Of a stretch of 64,000 nt of DNA, positions 18,479 to 28,322 are shown in pieces. A model generated the notes under the pieces. That model was not told the origin of the DNA and did not search any database. It saw only the letters and a list, made by a program, of their open reading frames with translations. A program made the translations under genes and the position numbers. The first letter of the stretch is position 1; every line of letters begins with the position of its first letter. Origin of the DNA: an uncultured Bacteroidia bacterium (GTDB lineage: Bacteria > Bacteroidota > Bacteroidia > Bacteroidales > Prolixibacteraceae). The stretch spans positions 116,011-180,010 of the forward strand of contig CAINLJ010000005.1 of NCBI GenBank assembly GCA_903850335.1, read 5' to 3'.

Positions 18479-18591
18479 TCCCAATATTCCTTTTAAAATT
18501 ATTCATTCAGTTAATATGAACCTTGTATAGTAAAAACAAACATGATAATTATGATAAAGTTAATTTCAAAATCAAAAAATAAGAATTAAAG

Positions 18592-19020
18592 TCAAAGTGC
18601 AATTTTTTCTATTCTGTTTAAATGACGACCACCGTCAAACGTCTCTGATAAAAAAGTATCTACAATTTTAACGGCTAATTCATTAGACACAAATCGCGAC
18701 GGCAAAGAGCAAACATTAGCATCATTATGATGACGCGCCAGAAAAGCAATATCCACATTCCAGCATAACGCAGACCTAACACGTGAATGCTTATTAACTG
18801 TCATATTTATTCCATTGCCACTACCACAAAAAACAATACCTGTACTAATTTCCCCCGAGTCAATACTATTACCTAAAATATGGGCATAATCAGGGTAATC
18901 ACAACTTTCATCAGAGAAACAACCGTAATCGATTATTTCATATTCCTTACCTTTTAAATGATCAATTATTATGTTTTTTAAATAAAAACCTGCATGATCA
19001 GAAGCTAATCCAATAATCAT
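18592..19020 (-). CDS. rpiB: Ribose-5-phosphate isomerase B
   Basis: A 142-residue RpiB/LacAB family protein. 'IGLASDHAGFYLKNIIIDHL' and 'DYPDYAHILG' are family signatures, and the catalytic segment is 'GIVFCGSGNGINMTVNK' with the general-base Cys. 'CWNVDIAFLARHHNDANVCS' follows. It interconverts ribose-5-phosphate and ribulose-5-phosphate in the cytoplasm. It is the first gene on the left side of the AT-rich gap; a 131-nt spacer separates it from the next gene. Confidence 0.94.
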   Translation of the reverse strand: MIIGLASDHAGFYLKNIIIDHLKGKEYEIIDYGCFSDESCDYPDYAHILGNSIDSGEISTGIVFCGSGNGINMTVNKHSRVRSALCWNVDIAFLARHHNDANVCSLPSRFVSNELAVKIVDTFLSETFDGGRHLNRIEKIAL

Positions 19021-19468
19021 AAATAAAAAAATTAATTAATTATCAATAAAAGTAAAATTAAAATCAACAAATTACTAACATAAATGGTAATAAAGCATTC
19101 AAAAAAGGTAATAAAAAGACCCATATACTAAAAAACATGAACAATGCTCAATTATTTTTATTTTCATCTTAAAATTTCAACAACATTAAAAACAGAAATA
19201 ACAAAAAAATAAAACAAAGAGTAAGAAAAAACAATCCAAAAAAGGGTTAAAACAATGATATAAACAATCAGTTAATATAATTTTAAAACACTAAATTTTA
19301 ATAATATAGTATGTTAAAAAAAAATTACAAAACGATTACAAAAACAAATAACTTAAAAACAAAAAAAAATCGAAAATTCTTATAAACTAAATAAACAGGA
19401 TATCACAAACATCATAAGACTTTCTTTAAAATAATTAGAAATATAATAATAACCAAGCTGCAATATAA
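19021..19468. other. Very AT-rich intergenic region, possible replication-related locus
   Basis: About 450 nt without a gene. By hand count only about one fifth of the bases are G or C, with long A runs on the plus strand and a TTAATTAATT stretch near 19031. Genes diverge from it: rpiB and its neighbours run left, the response regulator and ruvB run right. I found no convincing DnaA box (TTATCCACA or close), no tRNA-like fold and no clear hairpin terminator. It may be only a divergent promoter region. Confidence 0.4.
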
Positions 19469-19498
19469 TTGGAGATTGAAATAATACGTTTAAATTTG
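19469..19498 (+). promoter_or_regulatory. Promoter of the receiver-only response regulator
   Basis: TTG at 19469-19471, a 19-nt spacer, then TAAATTTG at 19491-19498, a good Bacteroidota promoter. It overlaps the TTG-initiated frame that begins at 19469, which argues that translation really starts at the ATG 19529. Confidence 0.65.
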
Positions 19499-19528
19499 TA
19501 TGAAAATAATGAATTAAATTCCTTTTTA

Positions 19529-19915
19529 ATGAATCTTGAAGATAAGTTATCAATTCTTTTAGTCGAGGATAATGAACTAAATCAAAGACTTATGCGAATA
19601 AGTTTAGCAAGATTTCATTATGAAGTTACAATAGCAATTAATGGACTGGAAGGAGTTCAAAAGTTTATTAATCAAAAATTTGATCTTATTTTAATGGATA
19701 TTATGATGCCGGTTATGGATGGATTTGAAGCTACACAAAAGATACGCGACATTGAAGCAAATAATCCACATTTGGGTCATATTCCAATTATTGCCTTTAC
19801 CGCGAATACGATAAATAATGATAGAGAAAAGTGTATTAATGGGGGTATGGACGATATTCTTGAAAAACCTTTTGATATTATAAAATTTCGTAGAATCATA
19901 AGTGCTTTGAAATAA
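19529..19915 (+). CDS. Single-domain response regulator (CheY-like)
   Basis: From ATG 19529 the protein has 128 residues and consists of one receiver domain. The acidic pocket is 'LVEDNE', the phosphoacceptor is Asp57 in 'LILMDIMMPVMDG', and the conserved Thr and Lys are in 'IIAFTANT' and 'DDILEKPFD'. The 'MMPVMDGFEAT' style is that of receivers working with hybrid histidine kinases or phosphorelays. No output domain or kinase is adjacent. It is 56 nt upstream of ruvB and may be co-transcribed. The longer TTG-initiated version overlaps a promoter and is rejected. Confidence 0.88.
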   Translation: MNLEDKLSILLVEDNELNQRLMRISLARFHYEVTIAINGLEGVQKFINQKFDLILMDIMMPVMDGFEATQKIRDIEANNPHLGHIPIIAFTANTINNDREKCINGGMDDILEKPFDIIKFRRIISALK

Positions 19916-19971
19916 GTATTTATAATAAAAATTTTCATTGTTTATCAAGCAGTATAATCTATGTCTGAATC

Positions 19972-20997
19972 ATGGATAATTTTATCGATTTAAGAGGTAA
20001 TAGTGAGGAGAATATAGATTATGAATTTGATAATAAGCTAAGACCACTCAGATTCTCAGATTTTAGTGGACAAATAAAAATTGTAGAAAATCTTAAAATA
20101 TTTGTTAAAGCAGCTGTTATGCGGGGGGAGGCTCTTGATCATGTCTTGCTTCATGGTCCTCCTGGATTAGGAAAAACAACTTTATCAAATATTATTGCAA
20201 ATGAATTAGGTGTTAATCTTAAGCTTACCTCGGGACCTGTATTAGATAAACCAGGTGATTTAGCTGGAGTATTGACAAATCTTGAAAATAATGACGTACT
20301 TTTTATTGATGAAATACACAGATTAAGTCCGATAGTTGAAGAATATTTGTATTCAGCAATGGAGGATTATCGTATTGATATCATGATTGACAAGGGTCCT
20401 AGTGCCCGTTCTATACAATTGGATCTAAATCATTTTACGCTTATTGGGGCGACTACGCGAAGCGGGCTTCTGACAGCACCCTTAAGGGCTCGGTTTGGTA
20501 TAAATTGTCATTTGGAATACTATGATATAGAGGTTTTGACAGATATAGTCAAGCGCTCTTCCAAAATTTTAGATGTAAAAATATATCAGGATGCTGCAGT
20601 AGAAATTGCTAGGAGAAGCCGGGGAACTCCACGAATAGTGAACGCATTACTGCGCAGAGTCAGGGATTTTGCTATGGTGAAAGGAAACGGTACAATTGAT
20701 ATCGAAATTACTCGTTATTCACTTGAGGCATTAAACATAGACAGATATGGACTTGATGAAATGGATAACAGGATATTAACAACAATAATTGATAAATTCA
20801 GAGGAGGTCCTATTGGAATAACTACAATAGCCACAGCTGTTGGTGAAGACGCAGGAACAATTGAAGAAGTGTATGAACCATTTTTGATTAAAGAAGGATT
20901 TTTGAAACGTACACCGCGTGGAAGGGAAGCCACAGACCTAGCATTTAAACATTTAGGTAGAACCCATTGGAAATCCAATGAACAAACACTTTTTTAA
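19972..20997 (+). CDS. ruvB: Holliday junction branch-migration helicase RuvB
   Basis: A 341-residue AAA+ motor. Walker A is '[12 protein letters not shown]', Walker B '[12 protein letters not shown]', sensor 1 'LIGATTRSG', the arginine-finger region 'RARFGI', and a C-terminal winged helix ('[17 protein letters not shown]'). With RuvA and RuvC it moves Holliday junctions during recombinational repair. ruvA and ruvC are not adjacent. Its stop overlaps the end of the convergent glutaminyl cyclase gene by 4 nt. Confidence 0.98.
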   Translation: MDNFIDLRGNSEENIDYEFDNKLRPLRFSDFSGQIKIVENLKIFVKAAVMRGEALDHVLLHGPPGLGKTTLSNIIANELGVNLKLTSGPVLDKPGDLAGVLTNLENNDVLFIDEIHRLSPIVEEYLYSAMEDYRIDIMIDKGPSARSIQLDLNHFTLIGATTRSGLLTAPLRARFGINCHLEYYDIEVLTDIVKRSSKILDVKIYQDAAVEIARRSRGTPRIVNALLRRVRDFAMVKGNGTIDIEITRYSLEALNIDRYGLDEMDNRILTTIIDKFRGGPIGITTIATAVGEDAGTIEEVYEPFLIKEGFLKRTPRGREATDLAFKHLGRTHWKSNEQTLF

Positions 20998-22079
20998 TTT
21001 TGCTTTAAGTCTATAAGTTCTATTTCAAAAATTTTTGGCCAAAGTTTCCCAGTTACATATAACTTTTTTTTATCCGAGTCATACGCAATACCATTTAACA
21101 CATCTACTTCAGATTTCTGATAGGCAATATTAGAACCAATAATTCCTGATAAGTCAATTTCTCCTGTTATCTTACCATTTTCAGGATTTATTTTAACTAT
21201 TTTATCGGTTGTCCAAATATTAGCCCAAATCTCTCCATTTATATATTCGAGTTCGTTTAAATTAGCCAGCGTTTCCTTATTATTGCATACTTGTATTTTT
21301 TTTATTTCTTTAAAAGTATCAGGATCCAAATAGTATAAGAAGTCACTTCCATCACTCATTATTAATAATCTTCCATCATTAGTAAGACCCCATCCCTGCG
21401 CATATTTATAATGAAAGGATTTTAATAATTCGAATGAGCCAATATCCCGTACAAAACCAATTTGGGATTTATAGGTAAGCTGGTATAATTTTCCGTTTAA
21501 GATAGTAATACCCTCTCCAAAATATTGATCATCAAGTTTATATTCTTTAAGTATTTTTCCTGTTGACAAATCCGACTTATAAATTGCTGAACTTCCTTCC
21601 TGGCCAGTTCCTTCATAAAGAAAACCGTTTTTAATTTCCAGTCCTTCTGTAAAATGATTTATATTATGTGGAAAAGATCTAATAATTTTGTAACTATATT
21701 TTTTAGGTACGATATCAGATAAGAGTATTAGCTCATAATAATTTTCCCCGCTTAATCCCTCATTATTAGAAGAAATTACCTTTAAATAATGAGTACCAAC
21801 CTTAAGATTTTTTGTTTGAACTACATAAGAAAATTCAGATTTATCACTTAAAAAAATAGAATTTCCATCAAAAAAAAGTTCTGTATTTCGGAAAGTTCCA
21901 TCTTTAATCCTCGTCTTCACGTTAATGGATAGGGGATCACCCAAACGGCATATAGAGCTCTTATTTAGAATATTTATTGAAGATACAGGTTTTCTTGTCC
22001 CATTTGAGGATTGCGCACAGTTTAACAAGCCAAAAAATGAAGGGAGAGCAATAAAAACATAGACAAATAGTATCCTCAT
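20994..22079 (-). CDS. Glutaminyl-peptide cyclotransferase, lipoprotein
   Basis: About 361 residues from the Met at 22079 (a second ATG lies at 22085). The signal peptide ends in a lipobox-like 'FFGLLNCAQ', predicting an outer-membrane or periplasmic lipoprotein. The C-terminal 230 residues match the five-bladed beta-propeller glutamine cyclotransferase family: '[20 protein letters not shown]', '[17 protein letters not shown]', '[17 protein letters not shown]', '[15 protein letters not shown]'. An extra N-terminal Ig-like region (about 30-120) precedes it. The enzyme converts N-terminal Gln to pyroglutamate; exported targets are likely. Confidence 0.88.
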   Translation of the reverse strand: MRILFVYVFIALPSFFGLLNCAQSSNGTRKPVSSINILNKSSICRLGDPLSINVKTRIKDGTFRNTELFFDGNSIFLSDKSEFSYVVQTKNLKVGTHYLKVISSNNEGLSGENYYELILLSDIVPKKYSYKIIRSFPHNINHFTEGLEIKNGFLYEGTGQEGSSAIYKSDLSTGKILKEYKLDDQYFGEGITILNGKLYQLTYKSQIGFVRDIGSFELLKSFHYKYAQGWGLTNDGRLLIMSDGSDFLYYLDPDTFKEIKKIQVCNNKETLANLNELEYINGEIWANIWTTDKIVKINPENGKITGEIDLSGIIGSNIAYQKSEVDVLNGIAYDSDKKKLYVTGKLWPKIFEIELIDLKQN

Positions 22080-22241
22080 AATCAAATTATTAAGTTAAGG
22101 AGCGATTAAAATAAATGAAAGTGCGAAAATTATATAAAAAACGCTCAATAAGAAAGTAATGCTTATTTAATTAGAGTTTATTAGTGAGTATCATTTCATA
22201 ATCACTCTTAATAATAAAGTAATCTAAATAAACGAATGCAT

Positions 22242-22249
22242 TATCTTTG
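22242..22249 (+). promoter_or_regulatory. -7 element candidate for the flippase-dut-TPR run
   Basis: TATCTTTG, an exact TAnnTTTG match, 26 nt upstream of the flippase TTG start. No clear -33 box is visible. Confidence 0.5.
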
Positions 22250-22275
22250 CAGACAATTTTAAGAAATAAAGTATT

Positions 22276-23775
22276 TTGAGTACTATAAAAAAGCTTGCAG
22301 GTGAAACCATAATTTATGGTGTACCCAGTATTGTAGGAAGATTTTTAAATTGGTGGCTTACTCCTCTATATGCCTGGATGTTTCTGCCAGATGAATTCGG
22401 AATATTAAGTAACGTACTGGCCTATGTTGCATTTCTACAGGTGGTATTGACCTATGGAATGGAAACATCATATTTCAGATTTGCCGGAAGAAGTGATAAT
22501 CCTGGTAAGGTATTTAATACTACGATGATCTCTTTAGCATTTTCTTCGCTTATTTTTATTTTCATTGTTTTTGGTTTTTCTAATCAAATAACCAACTGGA
22601 TTGGATACAAGGGTCACGAAAATTATATAATTTGGATGGGAATCACAGTTGCTCTTGATGCCTTGTCAGCAATTCCATTTGCTAAACTTAGATTGCAATC
22701 AAGGCCTTTTAGGTTTGCCGCACTAAAAACCATTAATATTGCTGTTAGTATTGTTTTAAATGTATTCTGGATTTATTTATGTCCAAAATTGTTACAATCA
22801 AATCCTGATTCGATTTTACATTATATATATAATCCAAAGATTGGAATTGGATATGCATTTTTGTCTTATTTAGTGGCATCTGCTGTAACGCTAATCCTGT
22901 TTATACCTGATCTTAATATTAAAAGATCACAATTCGATATGCTTCTTTTAAAGAAAATGTTAAAATATGGCTGGCCAATTTTGATAATAGGAATAGCAGG
23001 AATGGTTAACCTTAACATTGATAAAATTTTATTACCAAAACTTCTTGTAAATACAGCAAACCCTATATTTGAATTAGGGGTATACTCTGCAAGTAGTAAA
23101 CTCGCAATTCTAATGGCATTATTCATTCAGGCATTCCGATTTTCATTCGAACCATTTTTATTTTCTCATTATAAAAATGAAGATTCAAAAAAGGTATATT
23201 CAGTCATAATGAAGTATTTTGTAATCCTTGGTCTTATTATTTTCTTAGGAGTAATATTCTATATGGATGTTATCAAATTTTTTATTGGTTCGTCGAAATC
23301 AGGGTATCATGAAGGTATAAAAGTAGTACCCTGGTTATTAATGGGAAATTTATTCTTAGGAATTTTTTATACTCAGTCTTTATGGTATAAGCTTACGGAT
23401 CAAACCTATTTTGGAGCTCGTTTTGCGATTACTGGTGCAATAATCACCTTAATTTTAAATATAGTCCTAATTCCATTTTGGGGATACATGGCATGTGGAT
23501 ATACTTTTTTTATTGCTTCACTTGTGATGACAATCGCGTCATATATAGTTGGTCAAAAATATTTTCCGGTAAAATATGATTTAAAGCGAATGGGATCCTA
23601 TTTGTTAGTTGCGCTTATCCTGTTCTTTATTGAAAATGTAGTTGATATTGTCAATATTATTGTGAAGATGGGTTTTAATACTATCTTATTGTTTCTATTC
23701 TTTGTATTTATATGGATAAATGAGAAAAGTGATTTAAAAGGGTTATTTATTAAACGGAAAGGGTCAGCAATCTGA
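22276..23775 (+). CDS. Polysaccharide flippase, MOP superfamily (Wzx-like)
   Basis: A 499-residue protein with about 12-14 hydrophobic segments and no signal peptide. The N-terminus 'STIKKLAGETIIYGVPSIVG' is the conserved start of this Bacteroidota family of lipid-linked oligosaccharide exporters. For this reason the TTG at 22276 is accepted as start: a stop codon lies just upstream and the next Met is about residue 36, inside the first helix. It would flip undecaprenyl-linked glycans or lipid precursors across the inner membrane. It precedes dut, an arrangement common in Bacteroidales. Its substrate need not be the polysaccharide made at 1-7 kb. Confidence 0.88.
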   Translation: MSTIKKLAGETIIYGVPSIVGRFLNWWLTPLYAWMFLPDEFGILSNVLAYVAFLQVVLTYGMETSYFRFAGRSDNPGKVFNTTMISLAFSSLIFIFIVFGFSNQITNWIGYKGHENYIIWMGITVALDALSAIPFAKLRLQSRPFRFAALKTINIAVSIVLNVFWIYLCPKLLQSNPDSILHYIYNPKIGIGYAFLSYLVASAVTLILFIPDLNIKRSQFDMLLLKKMLKYGWPILIIGIAGMVNLNIDKILLPKLLVNTANPIFELGVYSASSKLAILMALFIQAFRFSFEPFLFSHYKNEDSKKVYSVIMKYFVILGLIIFLGVIFYMDVIKFFIGSSKSGYHEGIKVVPWLLMGNLFLGIFYTQSLWYKLTDQTYFGARFAITGAIITLILNIVLIPFWGYMACGYTFFIASLVMTIASYIVGQKYFPVKYDLKRMGSYLLVALILFFIENVVDIVNIIVKMGFNTILLFLFFVFIWINEKSDLKGLFIKRKGSAI

Positions 23776-23902
23776 ACATCAGTGATTGTAATTGTTTACT
23801 ATCTTAGCCGATTGAAAATTGTGAAGTTCAAGACAATATATAGCATTAAATAATGTTTCTGGTGATTTTTCATGAAATAACAATAAAGAATTATACTATA
23901 AG

Positions 23903-24337
23903 ATGAAAATCAAAGTTGTAAATAAATCATTAAATGGATTACCTGAATATGGAACTGTACATGCAGCTGGGATGGATTTACGTGCAAATCTTGTTAAAGA
24001 AATAATAATCAAGCCTTTTGAAAGAAAACTTATTCCTACAGGCTTATTTATTGAGTTGCCAGTAGGGTTTGAGGCACAAATCAGACCCCGCAGTGGACTT
24101 GCACTTAAAAGAGGGATAACAGTTCTAAATTCGCCTGGGACAATTGACGCAGATTACCGGGGAGAAATTCAAGTCATACTTGTAAATTTATCTATGGATG
24201 ACTTTGTTATTGAACATGGCGAAAGGATTGCCCAAATGATTGTTGCCTCCCATGAGATGATTACTTGGGAGCAAGTTGAAAATTTAGAAGATACAGCCAG
24301 AGGAGAAGGTGGTTTTGGACATACCGGAATACATTGA
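23903..24337 (+). CDS. dut: dUTP pyrophosphatase
   Basis: A 144-residue trimeric dUTPase with all five motifs: 'AAGMDLRA' (motif 1), '[11 protein letters not shown]' (2), '[15 protein letters not shown]' (3, with the catalytic Asp), 'RIAQMIVA' (4) and '[10 protein letters not shown]' (5). It hydrolyses dUTP to dUMP, keeping uracil out of DNA and feeding thymidylate synthesis. 127 nt follow the flippase; 38 nt separate it from the TPR lipoprotein start. Confidence 0.97.
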   Translation: MKIKVVNKSLNGLPEYGTVHAAGMDLRANLVKEIIIKPFERKLIPTGLFIELPVGFEAQIRPRSGLALKRGITVLNSPGTIDADYRGEIQVILVNLSMDDFVIEHGERIAQMIVASHEMITWEQVENLEDTARGEGGFGHTGIH

Positions 24338-24375
24338 GCTGTTGTATAGAAGATTAGGTTTTAAAATTGAAAGGA

Positions 24376-26154
24376 ATGATAAGAAGCCAAAGAATACTGT
24401 TTTTATTTTTATTTAGTATTGGTCTGGTTACAGTTTTTTCATGTAATGTAGCCAGAAAAGTACCGTTACAAAATATTGCGAAAGTTTCCATCCCGGATAC
24501 GGTTGAAGTTCAATTAAGTGAGGAAGCTAGAAAGGAGTTTGAATATCTCTTTATTGAAGGATTGAAACAACGGACATTAGGTAATTTTGATGAAGCCATA
24601 AAAATATTTTCACGCTGTCTTGAAATAGATTCCCGTTCATCAGCTACTCTTTATGAGATGGCTAATATACATGTAAACAAGGGAGATTACCAGAGTTCCA
24701 TGTTTATGCTTGAAAAGGCAGTAATACTAAATCCTGGAAATAAATATTATCATATTTTGCTTGAAAAGGTATATCAGCAAAATAAATTATATGAAAAGGC
24801 ATCATCTGAGTATGAAATACTTGAAAAGTTGGTCCCTGATAATCCTGATTTTTCTTTTTATAAGGCTGGTTTGATGGTTATGGCCGGAAAGAAGGAGGAA
24901 GCACTTGCAATTTATAATCAACTTGAACAAAAAATGGGAGTAATTGAGCCTATAGCTATAGGTAAGCAGCAAATTTATGTTCAATTAGGTAATAAACAGG
25001 CTGCCTATGATGAAATTGAAAAACTGATAAAGGTTTCTCCTGCTGTTTCAAAGTATTATGGACTTCTTGCTGATATGTACCTTGCTGATAAGAACAGAGA
25101 TAAAGCTTTGGAAAATTACAATAAAATTCTTAAGATAGATCCTAATGACGGATTTGTACATCTTTCGATTGCTAATTTTTATCTTGAATGTAATGACTCA
25201 TTGAAGGCTTATGACCATATTAAACTGGCGTTTAAAAATAGCGCATTAGAATTTGAGACTAAAGCCCAAATGTATTTGCTTATGATTAAGCCTGGACCTG
25301 GAAAAATTACGGACAGCCATCAACTGGAATTGCTTCAAATTTTGATCGATGCTCATATTGATGATGAGCGGCCCCGTGCTTTTATGGTCGACTATCTTCA
25401 ATCAACAAGGCAAATTGAAGAGGCCAGAAGGCAAATGCGACTTGTGATTGATATGAAAAAGGACAATTATCAATATTGGGAAAGGCTTTTGCTTTTAAAT
25501 AACGATCTGCTTGACTGGCAAGCGATGTATATTGATAGCAGAAAAGCCCTGGATTATTTTCCGGAACAGCCATTAATTTATATATTAAGATCGGTAGGAC
25601 TTTTGCAACAGAAGAATTATGGTGAATTACTTACTGTAATAGACTCTGGTTTGGTCCATGTAAAAAGTGAGCCGAAAATTCTCTCGCAATTATATACATA
25701 CAGAGCAGAGGCATTTTATAATTTAAAACGATATAATGAGGCTTTTGATGTTTTTGATAAAGTTGTGGAACTTGATCCGGAGAACTATATGGCTTTAAAT
25801 AATTACGCTTATTACCTGACCTTGAAAGGCGAGAGATTAGGTATAGCAGAGAAACTAAGTGCCAAGGTTATTCAGGCAAATCCTGACAATGCAACATATC
25901 TTGATACGTATGCCTGGGTATTCTTCGTAAAAAAGGATTTTCAACTGGCACGATTTTACATGGAAACAGCTTTATCTAAAGTAACTGATGATAGTTCAGT
26001 TCTTATAGAACATTACGGAGATATACTTTTTTACCTGAATGATAAGGAAAATGCTCTAATTCAGTGGAAAAAATCTCTTCAAAAGGGGAATCCATCAAAA
26101 ATTCTCAAACAAAAAATAGCGGAGAAAAGATATATTGAAACCAAAGAAAATTGA
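24376..26154 (+). CDS. TPR-repeat lipoprotein
   Basis: 592 residues from ATG 24376 (a TTG lies 9 nt upstream). The signal sequence ends 'VTVFSC', a lipobox, so the mature protein begins at Cys and is anchored to a membrane facing the periplasm. The rest is a solenoid of tetratricopeptide repeats, e.g. 'ATLYEMANIHVNKGDYQSSM', 'YRAEAFYNLKRYNEAFDVFD' and 'YLDTYAWVFFVKKDFQLARF'. It sits between dut and a DUF4292 lipoprotein, a conserved Bacteroidales neighbourhood, which suggests a role in envelope assembly; no enzymatic motif is visible. Confidence 0.9.
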   Translation: MIRSQRILFLFLFSIGLVTVFSCNVARKVPLQNIAKVSIPDTVEVQLSEEARKEFEYLFIEGLKQRTLGNFDEAIKIFSRCLEIDSRSSATLYEMANIHVNKGDYQSSMFMLEKAVILNPGNKYYHILLEKVYQQNKLYEKASSEYEILEKLVPDNPDFSFYKAGLMVMAGKKEEALAIYNQLEQKMGVIEPIAIGKQQIYVQLGNKQAAYDEIEKLIKVSPAVSKYYGLLADMYLADKNRDKALENYNKILKIDPNDGFVHLSIANFYLECNDSLKAYDHIKLAFKNSALEFETKAQMYLLMIKPGPGKITDSHQLELLQILIDAHIDDERPRAFMVDYLQSTRQIEEARRQMRLVIDMKKDNYQYWERLLLLNNDLLDWQAMYIDSRKALDYFPEQPLIYILRSVGLLQQKNYGELLTVIDSGLVHVKSEPKILSQLYTYRAEAFYNLKRYNEAFDVFDKVVELDPENYMALNNYAYYLTLKGERLGIAEKLSAKVIQANPDNATYLDTYAWVFFVKKDFQLARFYMETALSKVTDDSSVLIEHYGDILFYLNDKENALIQWKKSLQKGNPSKILKQKIAEKRYIETKEN

Positions 26155-26158
26155 ATTT

Positions 26159-27037
26159 ATGAATGTCCGTGGTAAGTTGGTTAATTACTTTTTTTATTTA
26201 ATTATTTTGATGTTTGTCGTTATTGGATGCAAGCATACTGAAAAAGTAGTGATCTTAAAAAAAATTAAACATTATAGTGTTGGCAGGGTAATTAAAATGG
26301 TTAATGACAGGTCTTTGAAATATGAAACATTGTCTGTCAGGAAGGTTAACATTTCTTTTTCAAACGAGGGCAAGGTAACTTCAGTTAGAGGTTCCTATAA
26401 AATACGACGTGATAGTATAATACAGGTATATGCTCAGAAACTTTCCATTCCTGTTGGGAAAGTTGAAGTGACATCGGATTCTTTTAAAGTAGTATATTTC
26501 ATAGATCAGAAAGTTTTTTTAGGTAAGAATAGCTATTTGAGCAAATTATTGGGAATTGATGTGGATTTTGGTGTATTACAGGCATTGCTGAGCAATAAAT
26601 TGTTTTCCTTCCGGCAAGATACCAAGGAAAAGGATTTCAAGGATTATGTTTGTGAAATAGAGGACAATATGTACAAGATCACTTCTATTCGTGACAGGAA
26701 ATTAAAAAGGCTAAATAAAAATGAGGAAGCACTTGAAAGATATCGAAGTCGTTTGGATGTAGGTCATCTGATTAAACAGGATATCTTTATCGATGCGGAT
26801 TCGTTTGTTGTAAAGAAAATGGTTTTTAATGATCTTGATACGAATAAAGGGGTAAAACTTGAGTTTTCGAGGTATGAAAAAGTAATGGAGCAGTGGTTTC
26901 CGGGTTTAATTGAAATAGCCTTAACCGGACAGAAAAAAATAGAATTATCACTCGAAATGTCAAAAGTTAGTCTGAATGATGAGAATAACTTTGGATTTTC
27001 ATATTCCCCTAAATTTAATACGCAAATAATTGAATAA
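26159..27037 (+). CDS. DUF4292 lipoprotein
   Basis: 292 residues from ATG 26159, 4 nt after the TPR gene stop. The TTG frame start at 26135 overlaps the upstream gene and is not used. The signal peptide ends 'MFVVIGCKHTE', a lipobox. The remainder is a beta-rich protein with a LolA/LolB-like look ('GSYKIRRDSIIQVYAQKLSI', 'DADSFVVKKMVF'), as in DUF4292. Such proteins may help lipoprotein or lipid handling at the outer membrane. Position between the TPR and EnvC-like genes matches other Bacteroidales. Confidence 0.82.
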   Translation: MNVRGKLVNYFFYLIILMFVVIGCKHTEKVVILKKIKHYSVGRVIKMVNDRSLKYETLSVRKVNISFSNEGKVTSVRGSYKIRRDSIIQVYAQKLSIPVGKVEVTSDSFKVVYFIDQKVFLGKNSYLSKLLGIDVDFGVLQALLSNKLFSFRQDTKEKDFKDYVCEIEDNMYKITSIRDRKLKRLNKNEEALERYRSRLDVGHLIKQDIFIDADSFVVKKMVFNDLDTNKGVKLEFSRYEKVMEQWFPGLIEIALTGQKKIELSLEMSKVSLNDENNFGFSYSPKFNTQIIE

Positions 27038-27067
27038 ATAGGGAGTCACAAGGATTATATATTATTA

Positions 27068-28294
27068 ATGGAATATATTGTAATAAGACTATCCAAATTT
27101 GCAGGGTTTATTTTGATCATGTTTTTTTGTTTAAACGTTTCTGGTCAGTCTTCTTCTCTTGAAGAACTCAGAAAACGGAAGGAAAAAACTGCTTCTGAAA
27201 TAGAATATATCAATAATCTATTAAAGGAGACTAATACTAATGCGAAAGCCTCTTTAAACAGGTTATCTGTTTTGGAAAGACAAATCAAATTACAAGATGC
27301 ATTAATAAATAATATTACCGGTGAGATAGGATATCTTGATGAATCTATCCGGCTTAATTTAAAGCAAATAGATTCGCTTAGTCAGGCTCTTCAAAGGGTA
27401 AAGTTGAAATATGCAGCAATGATCAGATATGCTGACAGGAATCAGGATAATAGTAATCAATTGTTGTTTTTATTGTCCGCTCAAGATTTCAATCAGGCAT
27501 ATAAGAGATTTATATATTTAAGGGAATATGCTGATTACAGGAGAACGCAGGCTGAAAAGATTAATACTTATAAAAACTCAATCACAAGTCAATTGCTCGA
27601 GTTTAACAAGAGGAAGGATGAAAAACAACATCTTTTAGTGTCAAAGGTTAATCAGACCAAGATTATAGAAATACAAAAAAAGCAGCAAAAAGATGTATAT
27701 TCTGAACTTCAGCAAAAGGAGAAAGATCTTAAGAGAAAGCTTGAAAATCAAAGAAAAGCTGAAATAAGACTGGAACAGGAAATTGAAAGAGTTATTGCAG
27801 ATGAGGCTAAAAAACTAAATCGTAAGTCTGCAAAAGACAAGGGTCTGTCACTGACCTCTGAAGAAAAGCTTCTATCCGGCGATTTTTCCAATAACCGTGG
27901 GAAGTTTCCATGGCCTGTACAACGTGGATTAATTACTGACCATTTTGGTGAACATCCACATGCAATTTTAAAGTACGTAGTAGTTAGAAATGCAGGTGTT
28001 GATATAACAACAGCTGCAAACGCAAAGGCACGTTCGATTTTTAAGGGCGAAGTAACCAAAGTTGTTGCAATTCCAGGAGGTAACCTTGCTGTTATAATTA
28101 GGCATGGTAATTATCTCACTGTTTACTCAAATCTAAGTGAGGTATTTGTTAAGGCGGGTCAGCAAGTTGAAGGCAAAGAGGAGATAGGTAATATTTTTAC
28201 AGATCAGAGTGATGATAACAAAACTGTTCTAAAATTCCAGTTATGGCGTGAAAATACCAAGTTGGATCCTGAAGAATGGTTAAAACAGATGTAA
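27068..28294 (+). CDS. EnvC-like murein hydrolase activator (degenerate LytM/M23)
   Basis: A 408-residue exported protein. It has a signal peptide (to about residue 27, 'LNVSGQ'), a long coiled coil (about 30-250, rich in E/K/Q) and a C-terminal LytM fold. The M23 zinc ligands are degenerate: the HxxxD site reads 'NAGVD' (Asn replaces His) and the HxH site reads 'YSNL'. This is the EnvC pattern, in which LytM is catalytically dead and activates amidases during septal peptidoglycan splitting. A true hydrolase is unlikely. It follows DUF4292 with a 30-nt gap. Confidence 0.87.
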   Translation: MEYIVIRLSKFAGFILIMFFCLNVSGQSSSLEELRKRKEKTASEIEYINNLLKETNTNAKASLNRLSVLERQIKLQDALINNITGEIGYLDESIRLNLKQIDSLSQALQRVKLKYAAMIRYADRNQDNSNQLLFLLSAQDFNQAYKRFIYLREYADYRRTQAEKINTYKNSITSQLLEFNKRKDEKQHLLVSKVNQTKIIEIQKKQQKDVYSELQQKEKDLKRKLENQRKAEIRLEQEIERVIADEAKKLNRKSAKDKGLSLTSEEKLLSGDFSNNRGKFPWPVQRGLITDHFGEHPHAILKYVVVRNAGVDITTAANAKARSIFKGEVTKVVAIPGGNLAVIIRHGNYLTVYSNLSEVFVKAGQQVEGKEEIGNIFTDQSDDNKTVLKFQLWRENTKLDPEEWLKQM

Positions 28295-28322
28295 AAAAAG
28301 CGAGGTTAATATTTTACAATTG

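Noticed and set aside
19021..19468. DnaA boxes in the AT-rich gap
   Set aside because: Only weak matches such as TTATCAATA (two mismatches) were seen, no more than expected in such AT-rich DNA.
19469..19528. TTG-initiated N-terminal extension of the response regulator
   Set aside because: The 60 nt contain a good TTG-19-TAAATTTG promoter, and the receiver fold starts properly at the ATG 19529.
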